A DNA stretch of 64,000 nt, from the NCBI GenBank assembly GCA_963826515.1, contig CAWGXI010000006.1:62001-126000 (forward strand). Reading direction: 5' to 3'. The stretch comes from DATFVJ01 sp963826515. Its GTDB lineage: Bacteria > Actinomycetota > Actinomycetes > Streptosporangiales > Streptosporangiaceae. Below, in pieces: positions 18,345 through 27,944 of the stretch; position 1 is the first letter of the stretch, and every line of letters starts with the position of its first letter. The notes beneath the pieces are model-generated. The model was not told the DNA's origin. It made no database searches and saw only the letters and a list, made by a program, of their open reading frames with translations. Made by a program: the position numbers and the translations under genes.

Positions 18345-19044
18345 AAGTTCCCCCTTAGATGGTGGGACCCCCCGTTATGGTCCCGGAGTGATTGTGTCAT
18401 CACCAGAAGTGACGAGTGGGCCAGTTCGGCAAATTGGCGCAGGATTGGGGGCCGTGCCGCCAAGCCGAGCCCGGGCGGATGATGGTCGCGCATGCCAGCT
18501 GGATATGGGCCGTGCCGGGTCGGCGCGCTGCGAACCCACCCGCCCAGGTGGCGTCCGGCCCGCGGGCAGATCCACACCACTGCGTCTGGGTCAGGGGAAA
18601 GCCGTGCCGGGTGGTGGTCTGGCGCTGGTGTCGAGGTCCTCGATCAGGGCTGCGGCTTGTGTGCCGCCGCCGGGCAGTGGCAGGCCGGTGGGGTCGAAGC
18701 AGCGGATGCGCCGGCCGGGACTGCGCCGCTGGCCGGTCGTGCCGTCGCAGGCCGCACCCCCCGATCCAGCGTTCGGCGATCGCGTTGGACAACACCACGG
18801 GCCAGACGCCGGGCGAGCAACCCTGCTGGTCAGGGCCGCGGACGGGATTCTCGGCACGCACAGGTCCAGCGGCAGGGCCGGTGGTGCTGCAGAGCGGTCC
18901 AAGCGGCCCGGAGGCCAGCACCATGGGTATACGGGTTCGCGGATCACACCCGCCTGATGGGCTGCTGGGCTCAGGGTGGCTGCCTGCCACCGGCCATGTT
19001 TAGAATATTCTTAATGTGTCGTCCAGGGCGGGCAGGAGGCGCGC
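18345..19044. other. no confident gene
   Basis: Several long open frames overlap here but none shows recognisable motifs; a minus-strand segment reads FDPTGLPLPGGGTQAAALIE, which looks protein-like, in a broken context. It may be a decayed gene. An AT-richer spot at 19003-19018 precedes the ribosome-binding site of the toxin gene at 19045. Confidence 0.3.
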
Positions 19045-19418
19045 GTGGAGTGGGAGATCTTGATGACCGCTCAGGTGGAGGCGTTCCTCGATGACCTGTA
19101 CGGCTCTGACCCGCTGAGCCATCAGCTGGTCAACCAGGCCATCCTGGTCCTGGAGCGCAGCGGCCCGGCAGAGGGCCGGCCGCTGGTGGACACGGTGACG
19201 GCGTCGCGGATCGCCAACATGAAGGAGTTGCGTCCGCCGTCTGGCGGCCGGAGCGAGGTGCGGATCTTGCGGTCTTCGATCCGTGGCGGTCGGCGGTGCT
19301 GCTGGTCGCGGGGGATAAGTCGGGGCAGTGAGCCAGGTGGTACCGGACGGCGATTCCGCAGGCTGAGCAGTTGTATGAGGATTACCTGGCGGAGCGGGAG
19401 AAGGAGATGGGGCTATGA
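19045..19418 (+). pseudogene. higB: HigB/RelE-type toxin, inactivated
   Basis: GTG 19045 follows AGGAGG. The frame reads EWEILMTAQVEAFLDDLYG, EGRPLVDTVTASRIANMKEL and RPPSGGRSEVRIL, the HigB-like ribosome-dependent RNase fold. Near 19265 the frame shifts to VFDPWRSAVLLVAGDKSGQ, and the next codon is TGA where the family has Trp (Q-W-x-x-W-Y). After it the same frame continues ARWYRTAIPQAEQLYEDYLA and ends with a TGA overlapping the antitoxin ATG (ATGA, 19415-19418). So there are two independent lesions: a frameshift and a Trp-to-stop change. Confidence 0.8.
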
Positions 19419-19735
19419 GCGGTGTTTCGCGGTGGCGGGACTCCGGGCACCTGGAGTGTGCGGTGGACACTGCCGGGGGGCCGGAGGCGTTTGATGCGGC
19501 GGTCGCCGGGATGCTGGATGATGCCCGCGGCTGGCGGCTCTCGGAGATGCGCAGGCGGCGCGGGATGACTCAGGAGCAGGTCGCTGCACGGATGGGCGTG
19601 TCGGTGGCGCGGGTGTCCCAGATCGAGGGCGGCGATGTGTCCACCCAGGAGGTCATGAACCGCTTCGTCACCGCGCTCGGCGGCACCCTGAAGCTGATCG
19701 CGGACTTCGGCGACGAGCAGCTCAAGATCGCCTGA
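19415..19735 (+). CDS. higA: HigA-type XRE antitoxin
   Basis: ATG 19415 overlaps the toxin stop. 106 residues: an N-terminal extension (SGVSRWRDSGHLECAVD) and from residue 50 the XRE helix-turn-helix EMRRRRGMTQEQVAARMGVS with ARVSQIEGGDVSTQEVMNRF, then ALGGTLKLIADFGDEQLKIA. It is intact and full length. In HigBA systems it neutralises the RNase and represses the operon; here it has outlived its toxin. Confidence 0.85.
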   Translation: MSGVSRWRDSGHLECAVDTAGGPEAFDAAVAGMLDDARGWRLSEMRRRRGMTQEQVAARMGVSVARVSQIEGGDVSTQEVMNRFVTALGGTLKLIADFGDEQLKIA

Positions 19736-19779
19736 TCAGGGAGTACTTCGATTACCATTGATTGCGGCCCGGGTTCTAA

Positions 19780-20762
19780 GAGGGCATCTGATCCACAGTG
19801 ATCCCTGTCTGTCCCTGCACCAAGATTTCTGTGTGTTCAAGGTCCCGCACTTTCGGTCTATGACCTGCTAAAGGTCGCCGTCATGACCTCCCGGCGTTCC
19901 TACCGCACCGACCTGTCCGACGCCCGCTGGGCGCTGATCGAGCCGGTCCTGGCCGCCTGGCGGGCGGCGCGGGCCGAAGCTGGCCTGGGCCTCAGCGAGC
20001 CGGTGCATGATCTGCGTGAGATCGTGAATGCGATCTTGTATGTGAACCGGACCGGGATTGCCTGGGAATACCTGCCGCACGATTTACCGCCGTACAAGAC
20101 GGTCTACGACTACTACGCCAAGTGGGAGAAAGACGGCGCCACCGAGGTGATCCACGACGCCCTGCGCCGCCAGGTGCGCACCGCCGCCGGCCGCAGCGAG
20201 GAGCCCACCGCCGCGATCATGGATGCGCAGCCGATCCGGACCTCCGGCAATGTGGCGGAGTCCTCCCAGGGCATCGACGCGGGCAAGAAGATCAAGGGCC
20301 GCAAACGGCATATCGCCACCGATACGCTCGGCCTGCTGCTTGTCGTGCTGGTCACCGCGGCCAGCGTTCAGGACACCACCGGCGGCCGGGACGTTGTCAG
20401 CGAGCTGGCGGCCCGGCACCCGGGCGTGGTCACGGCCTGGGCCGGCAGCGGCTACCAGCGCAGCGTCATTGAGCTCGGCGCGGCGCGCGGCATCGACGTG
20501 CAGGTCGCCCGTTAAGATCCCGGCCAGAAAGGGTTCGCCCCGTTACCGAAACGGTGGGCGGTAGAGCGTACTTTCGGCTGGTGGATGCTGCATCGGCGGT
20601 TGGCCCGAGATTACGAGACGCTCCCAGAACGCTCCGAAACGATGATCCACTGGGCCATGATCGACAACATGGGCCGGCGGCTCACCGGCGAAACCACCCA
20701 AACCTGGCGTGACCGGCCCGCCGAAACGGGCGAACCACCCGTCACGTAGATCAGATGCCCTC
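19780..20762. mobile_element. IS5-family (IS427-like) element
   Basis: Perfect 14-bp inverted ends GAGGGCATCTGATC (19780-19793) and GATCAGATGCCCTC (20749-20762), flanked by TAA on both sides (19777-19779, 20763-20765). The element is 983 bp with one gene. Confidence 0.88.
19883..20749 (+). pseudogene. IS5-family transposase with in-frame stop
   Basis: The 288-codon frame begins MTSRRSYRTDLSDARWALIE and contains NAILYVNRTGIAWEYLPHDL, AAIMDAQPIRTS (first Asp), KGRKRHIATDTLGLLL (second Asp) and AVERTFGWWMLHRRLARDYE (catalytic Glu). At codon 211 a TAA replaces the Asn expected between VAR and DPGQKGF; reading continues in the same frame to the TAG 20747-20749. A single base change therefore separates it from an intact gene. 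The terminal repeats are perfect, so it could still be moved in trans. Confidence 0.88.
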
Positions 20763-20765
20763 TAA

Positions 20766-21063
20766 CGGCTCTGTGGTAAGCCAGGACCCCCAGGCGGCCA
20801 GTCCGTCCGGAACGGCTCCGCGTCGGCATAACCGTGTGCAACGCAACGGTGATCGCGCCGAGTGTGCTCGGGCAGACCCAGAGCCAGGCCACCATCACCT
20901 TGCAGGCCCGAGGGGCTGACGGTGAGCACCAAAACCAGCAGCGCGTGCGGCTCCGGGTGCGAGCGGCTCGGTGGTGAGTCAGCAGCCCGCCGCCGGCACG
21001 TCTGTCCTGGATGGCTCCGCGGTCATCGTCGGCGTGTGCATCACCTGGAATTCATCCTCGTGA
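20766..21063 (+). pseudogene. PASTA-domain protein, C-terminal remnant
   Basis: Three frames together give parts of two PASTA repeats: SVVSQDPQAA; then IAPSVLGQTQSQATITLQ; then LTVSTKTSSACGSG; then ASGSVVSQQPAAGTSVLDGS and AVIVGVCITWNSSS to TGA 21061-21063. PASTA domains bind muropeptides, usually on serine/threonine kinases or penicillin-binding proteins. The upstream part is cut off by the IS element ending at 20762. At least three indels make it a clear remnant. Confidence 0.7.
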
Positions 21064-21119
21064 TGAACCGTCATATCCACCCGGCCACAAGGGTTCAACC
21101 GGCCGGTCAGCGTCGCGCA

Positions 21120-21239
21120 ATGCCAGAAACTCAGGATGACCGGTTCTTCTCGCGGCGGCGGATGTTGGTCGGTGCCGGCGGCACTGGCCTGCTCGGCGTT
21201 CGGTACGGCTCAGCGTTCCGATTGCCTGCGGCTTCGTAA
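21120..21239 (+). pseudogene. twin-arginine signal peptide fragment
   Basis: ATG 21120 opens MPETQDDRFFSRRRMLVGAG then GTGLLGVRYGSAFRLPAAS and a stop at 21237-21239. SRRRMLVGAGG matches a Tat signal (S/T-R-R-x-F/M-L-x followed by a weakly hydrophobic segment). The mature protein is missing, so this is a truncated gene start or chance. Confidence 0.35.
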
Positions 21240-21249
21240 CGTTGCGTGC

Positions 21250-21590
21250 TCTCAGCCACATCCGCCCAAGAGGTGGCCGTCGCGCCTGGCTTGAACTGGA
21301 AGACTCTACGGGTTCTGGCCGATCCGCCGCGCAGCCCGGCCTTCGCTGTGCGGGTGGGCGGAGTTGGTTGATCGCGGCCATGTGGATGGCGCCGTTGTGC
21401 GCCGGTTTCTGCGCAGCGGCAGCCGGAATGTCTTGCGGTCGCCGGGGGAGACCTCGGCTGGGTGGTGCCGTTGTGGGCGGCGAAGCGGTCCCGGGTGACG
21501 AATCGGGACACGCCGGCGACATCACCGATGATGGTGGCGGCGATGTTCTGACATCTGGCGCATCGTTGGGCGTTCACGACGTGTGACGCG
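21250..21590 (-). pseudogene. IS110-type transposase, C-terminal fragment
   Basis: Read on the minus strand: NIAATIIGDVAGVSRFVTRD then RFAAHNGTTQ and, in shifted frames, GDRKTFRLP and NRRTTAPSTWPRSTNSA. This corresponds to the Transposase_20 domain (xAxxIIGDVxxxxRFxxxxxFAAYNG) of IS110 elements. Only about 110 codons remain, with frameshifts. Confidence 0.65.
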
Positions 21591-21654
21591 CGGCAGGGCC
21601 TTCGGGTATTCGAACAGATTGTGATCAAGGAGATGGTGGACAGCCAGGTGGGCA

Positions 21655-21810
21655 GCCCGGGCCGTCCGGGTTCGCGGTGATGCCGGCCAGGTGAATGCGG
21701 CGGATGCCGTGCTCGATGACGATATTGGGCGTAGATGCGCCGCAGGAGCACGGTGTCCACGTGGACAAAGTCGGCCGCCAGAACGCCGCCGGCGGGCGTA
21801 GCCAGAAAGA
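21655..21810 (-). pseudogene. integrase-core transposase fragment (IS481/IS3-like)
   Basis: The minus frame reads ADFVHVDTVLLRRIYA and then, shifted, HLAGITANPDGP-like sequence, the start of the DDE core of an actinobacterial integrase-type transposase. Related fragments lie at 39244-39540, 41090-41275 and 53580-53930. Confidence 0.55.
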
Positions 21811-21903
21811 CCAGGGGCAGATTCGACAGTGATAGCTCTTTGATCGCCAGCGAGCTTCTCCGGACGGCTTTCGCCGCTCCGGCTGAGGTCATGTAGCCAG
21901 AAC

Positions 21904-22797
21904 GAGGGTTATTCACGCGTCCCTCCAAAAGTGCAGTCCAATAACGGCTGAGATGGTTGTCGAGAACGTGCCTATAGGGCGACGGTAGTCCGTGTGCATG
22001 ATGCGCCAGGTTTTGAAGTTGGCGATGACCCGCTCAATCGTGGCACGGATCTTGTTGACCTGCTTATTGAATTCCTTCTCCCAATCGAGGAGATCGCGGC
22101 CTCGCGGCTTCTTGATCGGCGTGATCATTCCGTTGCCCACGTAACCTTTGTCCCCGATCCAGTCCGCAGGGTTCAGTACAGCGAGGACTCCGGATTCGTT
22201 CAGGCAATGGTTGTCGTGTCGGCTGCCTTCAATGGGGTCTGAAATCCAGGCGAGTTTTTCGCCGAGGGTGCAGGCGACCTGGACGTTCATCCCGGTGGTC
22301 TTGTGCTTGCCGGAGTACAGCTCTGGGTGGGCGGCCCACGACCAGCACGGGAGCAGCGTCCCGTCGACGAGGTACTGGCATCGTTCGTCCAGTTCCTCGG
22401 CTGTGGGAACGTATGGTGCGAGCACCTTCTTGATGAGCGATGTGATGAGCGATATCGCGCGGCTGATCGTCGGCTGCGAAATCCCGTATGTTTCGGCCAG
22501 CTCTTCCTGGACCCGGTTCCGGCGCAGATAAGTCAAGGTGACCACGACCGAATCAAACAGTCCGAGCGACGGCGGCCATTTCTTATCTTCCGGCCCCGTC
22601 TCGGCCGAGTGGATCAGCGTGCATAGCTCCACGACCTCGTCTCTGGAAAGTCCCGTGGTATGATACACGCAAGGCTCGATTCTCTTAGGCTGGATTAGTC
22701 ACCCAAATCCTTTCGAGAATCGAGCCTCTATTCACGTAGGCACGCCCACGGTGCGCAGCTTTTTGCAGACTATTATCCGGCCCATTGAATAACCCTC
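21904..22797. mobile_element. IS5-type element, complete
   Basis: Perfect 12-bp ends GAGGGTTATTCA (21904-21915) and TGAATAACCCTC (22786-22797) with AAC duplicated on both sides (21901-21903, 22798-22800). 894 bp, one intact gene. The ends resemble those of the element at 13107-15837. Confidence 0.9.
21913..22668 (-). CDS. IS5-type transposase (DDE_Tnp_4-like), intact
   Basis: 251 residues starting MYHTTGLSRDEVVELCTLIH. An HTH segment QEELAETYGISQPTISRAIS (residues 55-75) is followed by YLVDGTLLPCWSW (first Asp), WISDPIEGSRHDNH, ADWIGDKGYVGNG (second Asp) and IRATIERVIANFKTWRIM (catalytic Glu). The stop overlaps the left terminal repeat. Full length and uninterrupted; with perfect ends it may be mobile. 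Confidence 0.88.
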   Translation of the reverse strand: MYHTTGLSRDEVVELCTLIHSAETGPEDKKWPPSLGLFDSVVVTLTYLRRNRVQEELAETYGISQPTISRAISLITSLIKKVLAPYVPTAEELDERCQYLVDGTLLPCWSWAAHPELYSGKHKTTGMNVQVACTLGEKLAWISDPIEGSRHDNHCLNESGVLAVLNPADWIGDKGYVGNGMITPIKKPRGRDLLDWEKEFNKQVNKIRATIERVIANFKTWRIMHTDYRRPIGTFSTTISAVIGLHFWRDA

Positions 22798-22941
22798 AAC
22801 GTTGTCTTGTCTCGGACGAAGTTTCGGCGGGTCATAGCGCGGATTTGCATATTCAAGATCAAGTGACTTCGGGCTAATCACGAAGTGTGATCGGCCTTGG
22901 AACCGCACGTAACCACGCCGCACGGCGGCCGTTTCCCGAAT

Positions 22942-24240
22942 TTATGGCAGATGGGCGGGGATCGGCTGAATGCGGGGACCGCGCCCGACCACCGCGACCG
23001 TGCGCTCGTACGATGCGCGCAGGGCTGGGGCGTCGGCGGGATCGGTGCGCCACGCGCTGCCAGCGGGGAGCACCACGTAGTCAGGGTGGCGGACCCAGAT
23101 CGGCACGTAGTGGATGAAAGTAACGCGCGCTCCGCGGCTGTCCACGCTGATCGTGAGCAGCACGATGATCCCGTCCTGCGAAGCGGCAGGGCAGCAGGCA
23201 CTGGTCTGATTGGAGATCAGATTGCCTTCGCCGAAGACGACCAGCTTGCCGTCCAGGATGCGGATGGGCTGGACGACGTGCACGTGCTGGCCGACGATCG
23301 CGGTGATGTCGGGCGAGCGGGTGAGCTTGTTGGCGAGTGCGAGCTGAAAGCCGCTGGGCTGCATGACGTCCTCAGCGCCCCAATGCAGATTGACGATGAC
23401 CACCTTCGCGCCGTCCATTCGTGCGCGGTGGGCGTCGGAGAGGATCTGCGCGGCGCTGGTCCGGTTGACCGACCATGGATGAGGCGAGGGGATGCCATTG
23501 GTGAGTTCGGTGTAGGCGAGGAAGGCGACGCGGACACCCTTGACTGTCATGATCAGCGGCGTTCTTTGTCCGGCCGCCGACGAGAATGAGCCGGTGTGCG
23601 CCACCCCGGCACGATCCAGCGCGCGGATCGTGCCGTCGACTCCGGTCTGCCCTTGGTCGAGAATGTGCGTCGCGGCCGTCGAGCACGCTCGCCACCCGGT
23701 CTGGCGGATCGCGGTGGCCAGCTCGGGCGGGGTGTTGAACACCGGGTAGCCGGTGGCAGGAGCCGGCGTCATCGGCGTTTCGACATGGCACAGCGCAAGG
23801 TCTGCGCCCCGGATGTAGGGCTTGATCCCCGCGAACAAGGGAGCGAAGTTGTAGTGGCGGCCACCACCCAGGACCAGCGCCCGCTCGAAGATTGCGGAAT
23901 GGATCAGCAAGTCTCCGCTCGCCTCGACCACCAACCGGACGACGTGGCTCTCGCTACGGCGGTGCAGCGGGGCCGCCACCGCGCTGGCGCGCGAGTGACC
24001 GACTGCGCCGCCGCCCGCGCGCCCGAACGCGGCCCATGCGCCCGCGGCGATAGCGAGCACGAACACGCCGGATAGCATGATCGCGCGCCGTCGCCGCCCC
24101 GCGCGACCCGCCCTGGCGCTCTGACGTCGCTGCAGGGACTGCTCCGCGGACCGAGGTCCACCATCGGGCGTAGGCGGGCTCTGATTCACAACGCGTGATC
24201 CTAGCCCCGGAGGTGGCGCAGAACCGGACTTCAACCGCAA
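22942..24240 (-). CDS. CapA-family (poly-gamma-glutamate capsule-type) membrane-anchored protein
   Basis: 432 residues from ATG 24240; a GTG at 24189 is an alternative. A basic stretch is followed by one transmembrane helix (IMLSGVFVLAIAAGAWAAFG, about residues 54-73), then the PGA_cap metallophosphoesterase-like domain: VEASGDLLIHSAIF, ADLALCHVETPM, NLHWGAEDVM, AIVGQHVHVVQP and FGEGNLISNQ. These are the metal-ligand motifs in order. The usual S-N-H motif appears as AATHILDQG, so one Asn ligand may be replaced. The protein probably sits outside the membrane; CapA homologues act in polyglutamate or other surface polymer handling, though many have unknown substrates. It stands alone, with no capBC genes nearby. 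Confidence 0.85.
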   Translation of the reverse strand: MRLKSGSAPPPGLGSRVVNQSPPTPDGGPRSAEQSLQRRQSARAGRAGRRRRAIMLSGVFVLAIAAGAWAAFGRAGGGAVGHSRASAVAAPLHRRSESHVVRLVVEASGDLLIHSAIFERALVLGGGRHYNFAPLFAGIKPYIRGADLALCHVETPMTPAPATGYPVFNTPPELATAIRQTGWRACSTAATHILDQGQTGVDGTIRALDRAGVAHTGSFSSAAGQRTPLIMTVKGVRVAFLAYTELTNGIPSPHPWSVNRTSAAQILSDAHRARMDGAKVVIVNLHWGAEDVMQPSGFQLALANKLTRSPDITAIVGQHVHVVQPIRILDGKLVVFGEGNLISNQTSACCPAASQDGIIVLLTISVDSRGARVTFIHYVPIWVRHPDYVVLPAGSAWRTDPADAPALRASYERTVAVVGRGPRIQPIPAHLP

Positions 24241-24440
24241 CCCAAGTGACCGGCCATCCCTACCTGCGCGCGGTCGGCCAACGCCCGCTCGCCACTCTTA
24301 TGCGTGCCCGAAACTGTGTCACCGTTGCGGCCTGGGCGTATTCGTGAGGAGGCCGCCGAACCGGTCGGCGAAACCGGCGAAAGCGATGCCCTCAGGGCCA
24401 CTTTCCGGATCCAAGAACAGGGGCGTCCACCCCAACTGCC

Positions 24441-25294
24441 CCCGGTAGTGCGCGGTGGCACGCCTTACACGACGCGGTGTGGATCCGGGATTGCAACATC
24501 CCCGAGGCGGTCAGCCGGGGCAGCGACGAGGTCTGGCTGGTGTGGTGCATCGGGAACACCCCCGCCTACCACAACGGGTTGTTCCGCCAGTACGTCCACA
24601 TGATCGAGATGGCCGCCAACGGCTCGCTGCTGCGCGACCTCGACTCCGTCGCGACCCGCTGGCCGCAGCGCCCCGTCCGGGTGCATGTGATCAAACCGCA
24701 GCACCCCATCCCTCTCGACCCCGCCTGCTATCTCGGCCGGGTCGACGCGGCCACCCTCATCGACCTCGGCTACCAGGACGCCTGCCGGTACCTCGACAGC
24801 CCGGCGCCGGTGTCGGCCCCCCGGGGAGCCGGGCATCACCCGGATGCGGGAGGCGCCTGCCGGCGCCGCGGCCCGGCTGATTCTGGCAGGACCGTTCGCC
24901 CTCGGGCACCAAGCTCCTGCCGCAGGCGCGGAGCAGGGGCGGCGTGATGGAACCGGGATCCGCTTGCATCTGCAGGTCCAGGCCCGTGGCTCTGGCCGCA
25001 CCGGCGGCCCGCGGGAGCTGAGCGTGGCAGGCGACGTCACCGCGCCCGGGCTCGCGCCACACACGCTGATCGAGCGGGGCGCGGCCGTCCTCGATCCTGA
25101 CGCAGGCCTGACGCTGCGCCTGCGGTGGCGGAGACCGCACGGGCCCCAATCACTGCTCGCCACCGGGGCCGGCCGCTACATCATGGCGGTAACCGTCCAG
25201 GACGACGCGGACGGCCGGCTTCGGCCAGCTGTTCATGAGCGAGCTGTGGCAGGTCTTCAACCCGATGCGAAAGGCATTTGCGCGCCATGGCTGA
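24441..25294 (+). pseudogene. patatin-like phospholipase, C-terminal part, frameshifted
   Basis: The first frame reads HALHDAVWIRDCNIPEAVSR, then DEVWLVWCIGNTPAYHNGLF, HMIEMAANGSLLRDLDSV and VIKPQHPIPLDPACYLGRVD, the C-terminal half of an actinobacterial patatin-type lipase. After a shift near 24830 a second frame gives ARLILAGPFALG and a beta-rich region SVAGDVTAPGLAPHTLIERG, ending after another shift with QLFMSELWQVFNPMRKAF and TGA 25292-25294. The catalytic GxSxG N-terminal part is missing. The end overlaps the next gene's ATG (25287), so the two were an operon. Confidence 0.65.
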
Positions 25295-25355
25295 GATCCG
25301 CTTCGTCATCGTGTCGGATCTTCATTTCGGCGCCGAGAGCAGCCTGCTGACCTTA

Positions 25356-26339
25356 GAGCGCGTTTGATGTAGGGATGTTCTAGTTTCTGTTGCGCCACGT
25401 CGTTGCTTGGCTGCGCACGTCCCACAGTTCGGTGTTTTCTCGCGCTATAGACGCTGGTCATGACCGATCGCAAGCCCTATGCCACTGACCTGTCCGATGA
25501 CCGCTGGGCCCTGATCGCGCCGCTGCTTGAAGACTGGCGCGCCCAGCGCGCCGCGGCCACGCCGCCCGGCTGCGCCGCGCCGTCCCATGACCTGCGAGAG
25601 ATCGTCAACGCGATCTTGTATGTCAACCGGGCCGGGTGCGCCTGGCACCTGCTCCCGCACGACTTCCCGCCCTACCAGAGCGTGTATTACTACTACGCCG
25701 CGTGGGAGAAGGACGGCACCACCGAGCAGATCCATGGCCTGCTGCGCGGCAAGGTCCGCACGCGGGCCGGCCGCGTGCCCGAGCCGTCCACGGCGATCTA
25801 CGACGCGCAGTCGGTCAAGACGTCCACCAACGTCCCAGCGGCCAGCCAGGGCGTGGATAACGCGAAGAAGATCGTGGGCCGCAAGAGACACATCGCCACC
25901 GATACCCTCGGGCTGATCCTGGTGGCGCTGGTCACTGCCGCCAGCGTGCAGGACAACGCCGGCGGTATCGCCTTGACGCAGCACGTTGCCGCGCGCTACC
26001 CGTCGGTGGCGCGGGCCTGGGTGGATCAGGGGTACAAGAAGGCCGTGGCCGAGGACGCCGCCAGGCACGGCATCGATGTTCGGGTCTACGCCAAAAACCC
26101 CGCAGTCAAGGGGTTCGCGGCCACACCGCGCTGGCCGGTCGAGCGCACCTACGGCTGGCTCATGCTGCACCGCCGGCTCGACCGCGACTTCGAGACGCTG
26201 CCGGGCCGGTCAGTCACCCAGATTCACTGGGCCATGATCGACAACATGGGCAGAAGACTCACCAAAGAAACAACACCGACATGGCGGGCACCAGCCTGCA
26301 CAACGGATCTACCGGCAGCGGCCTAGATGAAACTCCCTC
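25356..26339. mobile_element. IS5-family element, complete
   Basis: Imperfect ends GAGCGCGTTTGATGTAG (25356-25372) and, reverse, GAGGGAGTTTCATCTAG (to 26339), flanked by TTA on both sides (25353-25355 and 26340-26342). Excising the element and one TTA restores the metallophosphoesterase frame. 984 bp. Confidence 0.88.
25460..26326 (+). CDS. IS5-family transposase, intact
   Basis: 288 residues, MTDRKPYATDLSDDRWALIA at the start, NAILYVNRAGCAWHLLPHDF, AIYDAQSVKTS (first Asp), VGRKRHIATDTLGLIL (second Asp), AWVDQGYKKAVAEDAARHG and PVERTYGWLMLHRRLDRDFE (catalytic Glu). It is a close relative of the stop-containing transposase at 19883, with which it shares length and motif spacing. Uninterrupted, so probably functional. 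Confidence 0.9.
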   Translation: MTDRKPYATDLSDDRWALIAPLLEDWRAQRAAATPPGCAAPSHDLREIVNAILYVNRAGCAWHLLPHDFPPYQSVYYYYAAWEKDGTTEQIHGLLRGKVRTRAGRVPEPSTAIYDAQSVKTSTNVPAASQGVDNAKKIVGRKRHIATDTLGLILVALVTAASVQDNAGGIALTQHVAARYPSVARAWVDQGYKKAVAEDAARHGIDVRVYAKNPAVKGFAATPRWPVERTYGWLMLHRRLDRDFETLPGRSVTQIHWAMIDNMGRRLTKETTPTWRAPACTTDLPAAA

Positions 26340-27944
26340 TTAGAAGGCCCAGCCGCAGGAACCGCGGCCGGCTTTGCCGCCGACCCGGACAGTCCAAGCC
26401 CGGTACTGCGCGGGCTGATCGACGGTTTGCGCCAGCTCACCCGCGGTCAGGCCCGGCCGCCGACGCTGATCCTGGCCGGGGATGTGCTGGACCTGGCCCT
26501 GTCCCCGTACGAGGTGTCGGCCACCGTGTTCGGCGGATTTGCCCGGCTGGCATTCGGCGACTGCCAGCCGGTGTTCGGCCCGGTCGTGTACTACCTGCCG
26601 GCAACCACGACCACCACCTGTGGGAGACGACGCGTGAGAGCCAGTACGTGGCCTACGTCTGCGCATTGCCGCCCGGCGCCGAGCTGACCGCCCCCTGGCA
26701 TACCACCAAGCTGGAGGCCGCGGCGCAGGCGCCGGCCGCACGCTCGGCATTGCTCACCGGGCTGATCCAGCGCCAGCCGGGCTGCGACGGGGTCGAGGTG
26801 CGGGTGTTCTACCCGAACCTCGGCCTGCGCACACCCGGCGCCGACCGTTGCGTCGTGGTCGCCCACGGGCATTTCACCGAGTCCATCTACACACTCATGT
26901 CGCAGCTCAAGGACATCCTCTTACCCCGGCCGGCGCACGGTGTGGCCCGGCGGCATCGACATCTTGGAGGCGGAGAACTTCGCCTGGCTCGATTTCCTGT
27001 GGTCGACGCTGGGCCGGTCCGGCCAGGTGGGCTCGGACCTGGGCCTGATCTACGCGGACCTGACCAGCCCAGCGGACCTGGACGCCCTGGTCGCCAACCT
27101 GATCACCGCGATGCTCAGCAAGGGCAAGGGCCCGCGGTGGCTCCACCCGGCCGAGCGCTGGGCGCTTGGCGCCATCTTCAGACGTGAGGTCAACCGTCTG
27201 GCCAGGACCGAGCGAGGCACGCCGGTGGTGGCCCTGACCCCCAAGGCCAGGCTGGGCTGCGGAGCTATCTCGAAGGCCCGGTCCGCGACCAGTTGCAGCG
27301 GGAACTGGGGCGGATCCCACGGGAGGTTCGTTCGTGTACGGCCACACTCACAAGCCCTTCGCGGACCGCTGGGCGGTGGCCGGCTTCCCCGCGCCCGTGC
27401 GTATCTTCAACACCGGCGGCTGGATGGTGGACACGGCCGCGCCTGCGCCGGTCCAAGCCGGCGCGGCGGTGCTCGTCAGCGACGACCTGGCGGTGGCACA
27501 GCTGCAGTTCTACCGTCAGGGGACAGCCACGCCCAGCCCGGTCCAGCTCCTGCCGCCCCGCGGCCGGCGAGCCGCCATCGGCCTGGCACGCCGAGATGGC
27601 ATCGCGGATCGACCCGGCGGCGGAGCCTTGGGTGTCGCTGTCAGCCGCCGCGGCGCAACTGACCGCCCAGCGCCACCGGCTCCAAGTGCCACCGTCGCCG
27701 CCCGCAACCTCGGCCGCTCGCACTGACCGCGGCGCCCAGGCTTGGACGCGGCGATGTGGGCCGGCGCGCCCCGGCAGTCGTTATGGATCATTTTCCTGAA
27801 CGGCTCCGCGGGGGAACTGCTCACCCACGGCGTGCGTGCGCCATTTCCGCGCCGCCGTTATGGAGAATATCGCGCGGCAATGTCAGGATCGCCGTACGCG
27901 CTACGCGTGACCAGGGGTGAACGAGCGACAGAGGGTGAGCCACG

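Larger units (their letters stand above)
25287..27799 (+). pseudogene. calcineurin-like metallophosphoesterase split by an IS element
   Basis: ATG 25287 begins MAEIRFVIVSDLHFGAESS (DxH motif). After LLTL the gene is cut by an IS5-type element (25356-26339) and resumes at the duplicated TTA with EGPAAGTAAGFAADPDSP, LILAGDVLDLALSP (GDxxD), then in shifted frames GNHDHHLWETTRESQYVAYV, VVAHGHFTES, LEAENFAWLDFLWSTLG and YGHTHKPFADRWAVAGFP. So all five metal-binding motifs of the family are visible, but at least four frameshifts occur in addition to the insertion. The enzyme was about 480 residues. It overlapped the patatin gene by 8 bases, suggesting linked lipid or phosphoester turnover. Confidence 0.8.

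Noticed and set aside
25445..26170. Minus-strand frame inside the IS5 element at 25356
   Set aside because: Antisense of an intact transposase with a good start and motifs.
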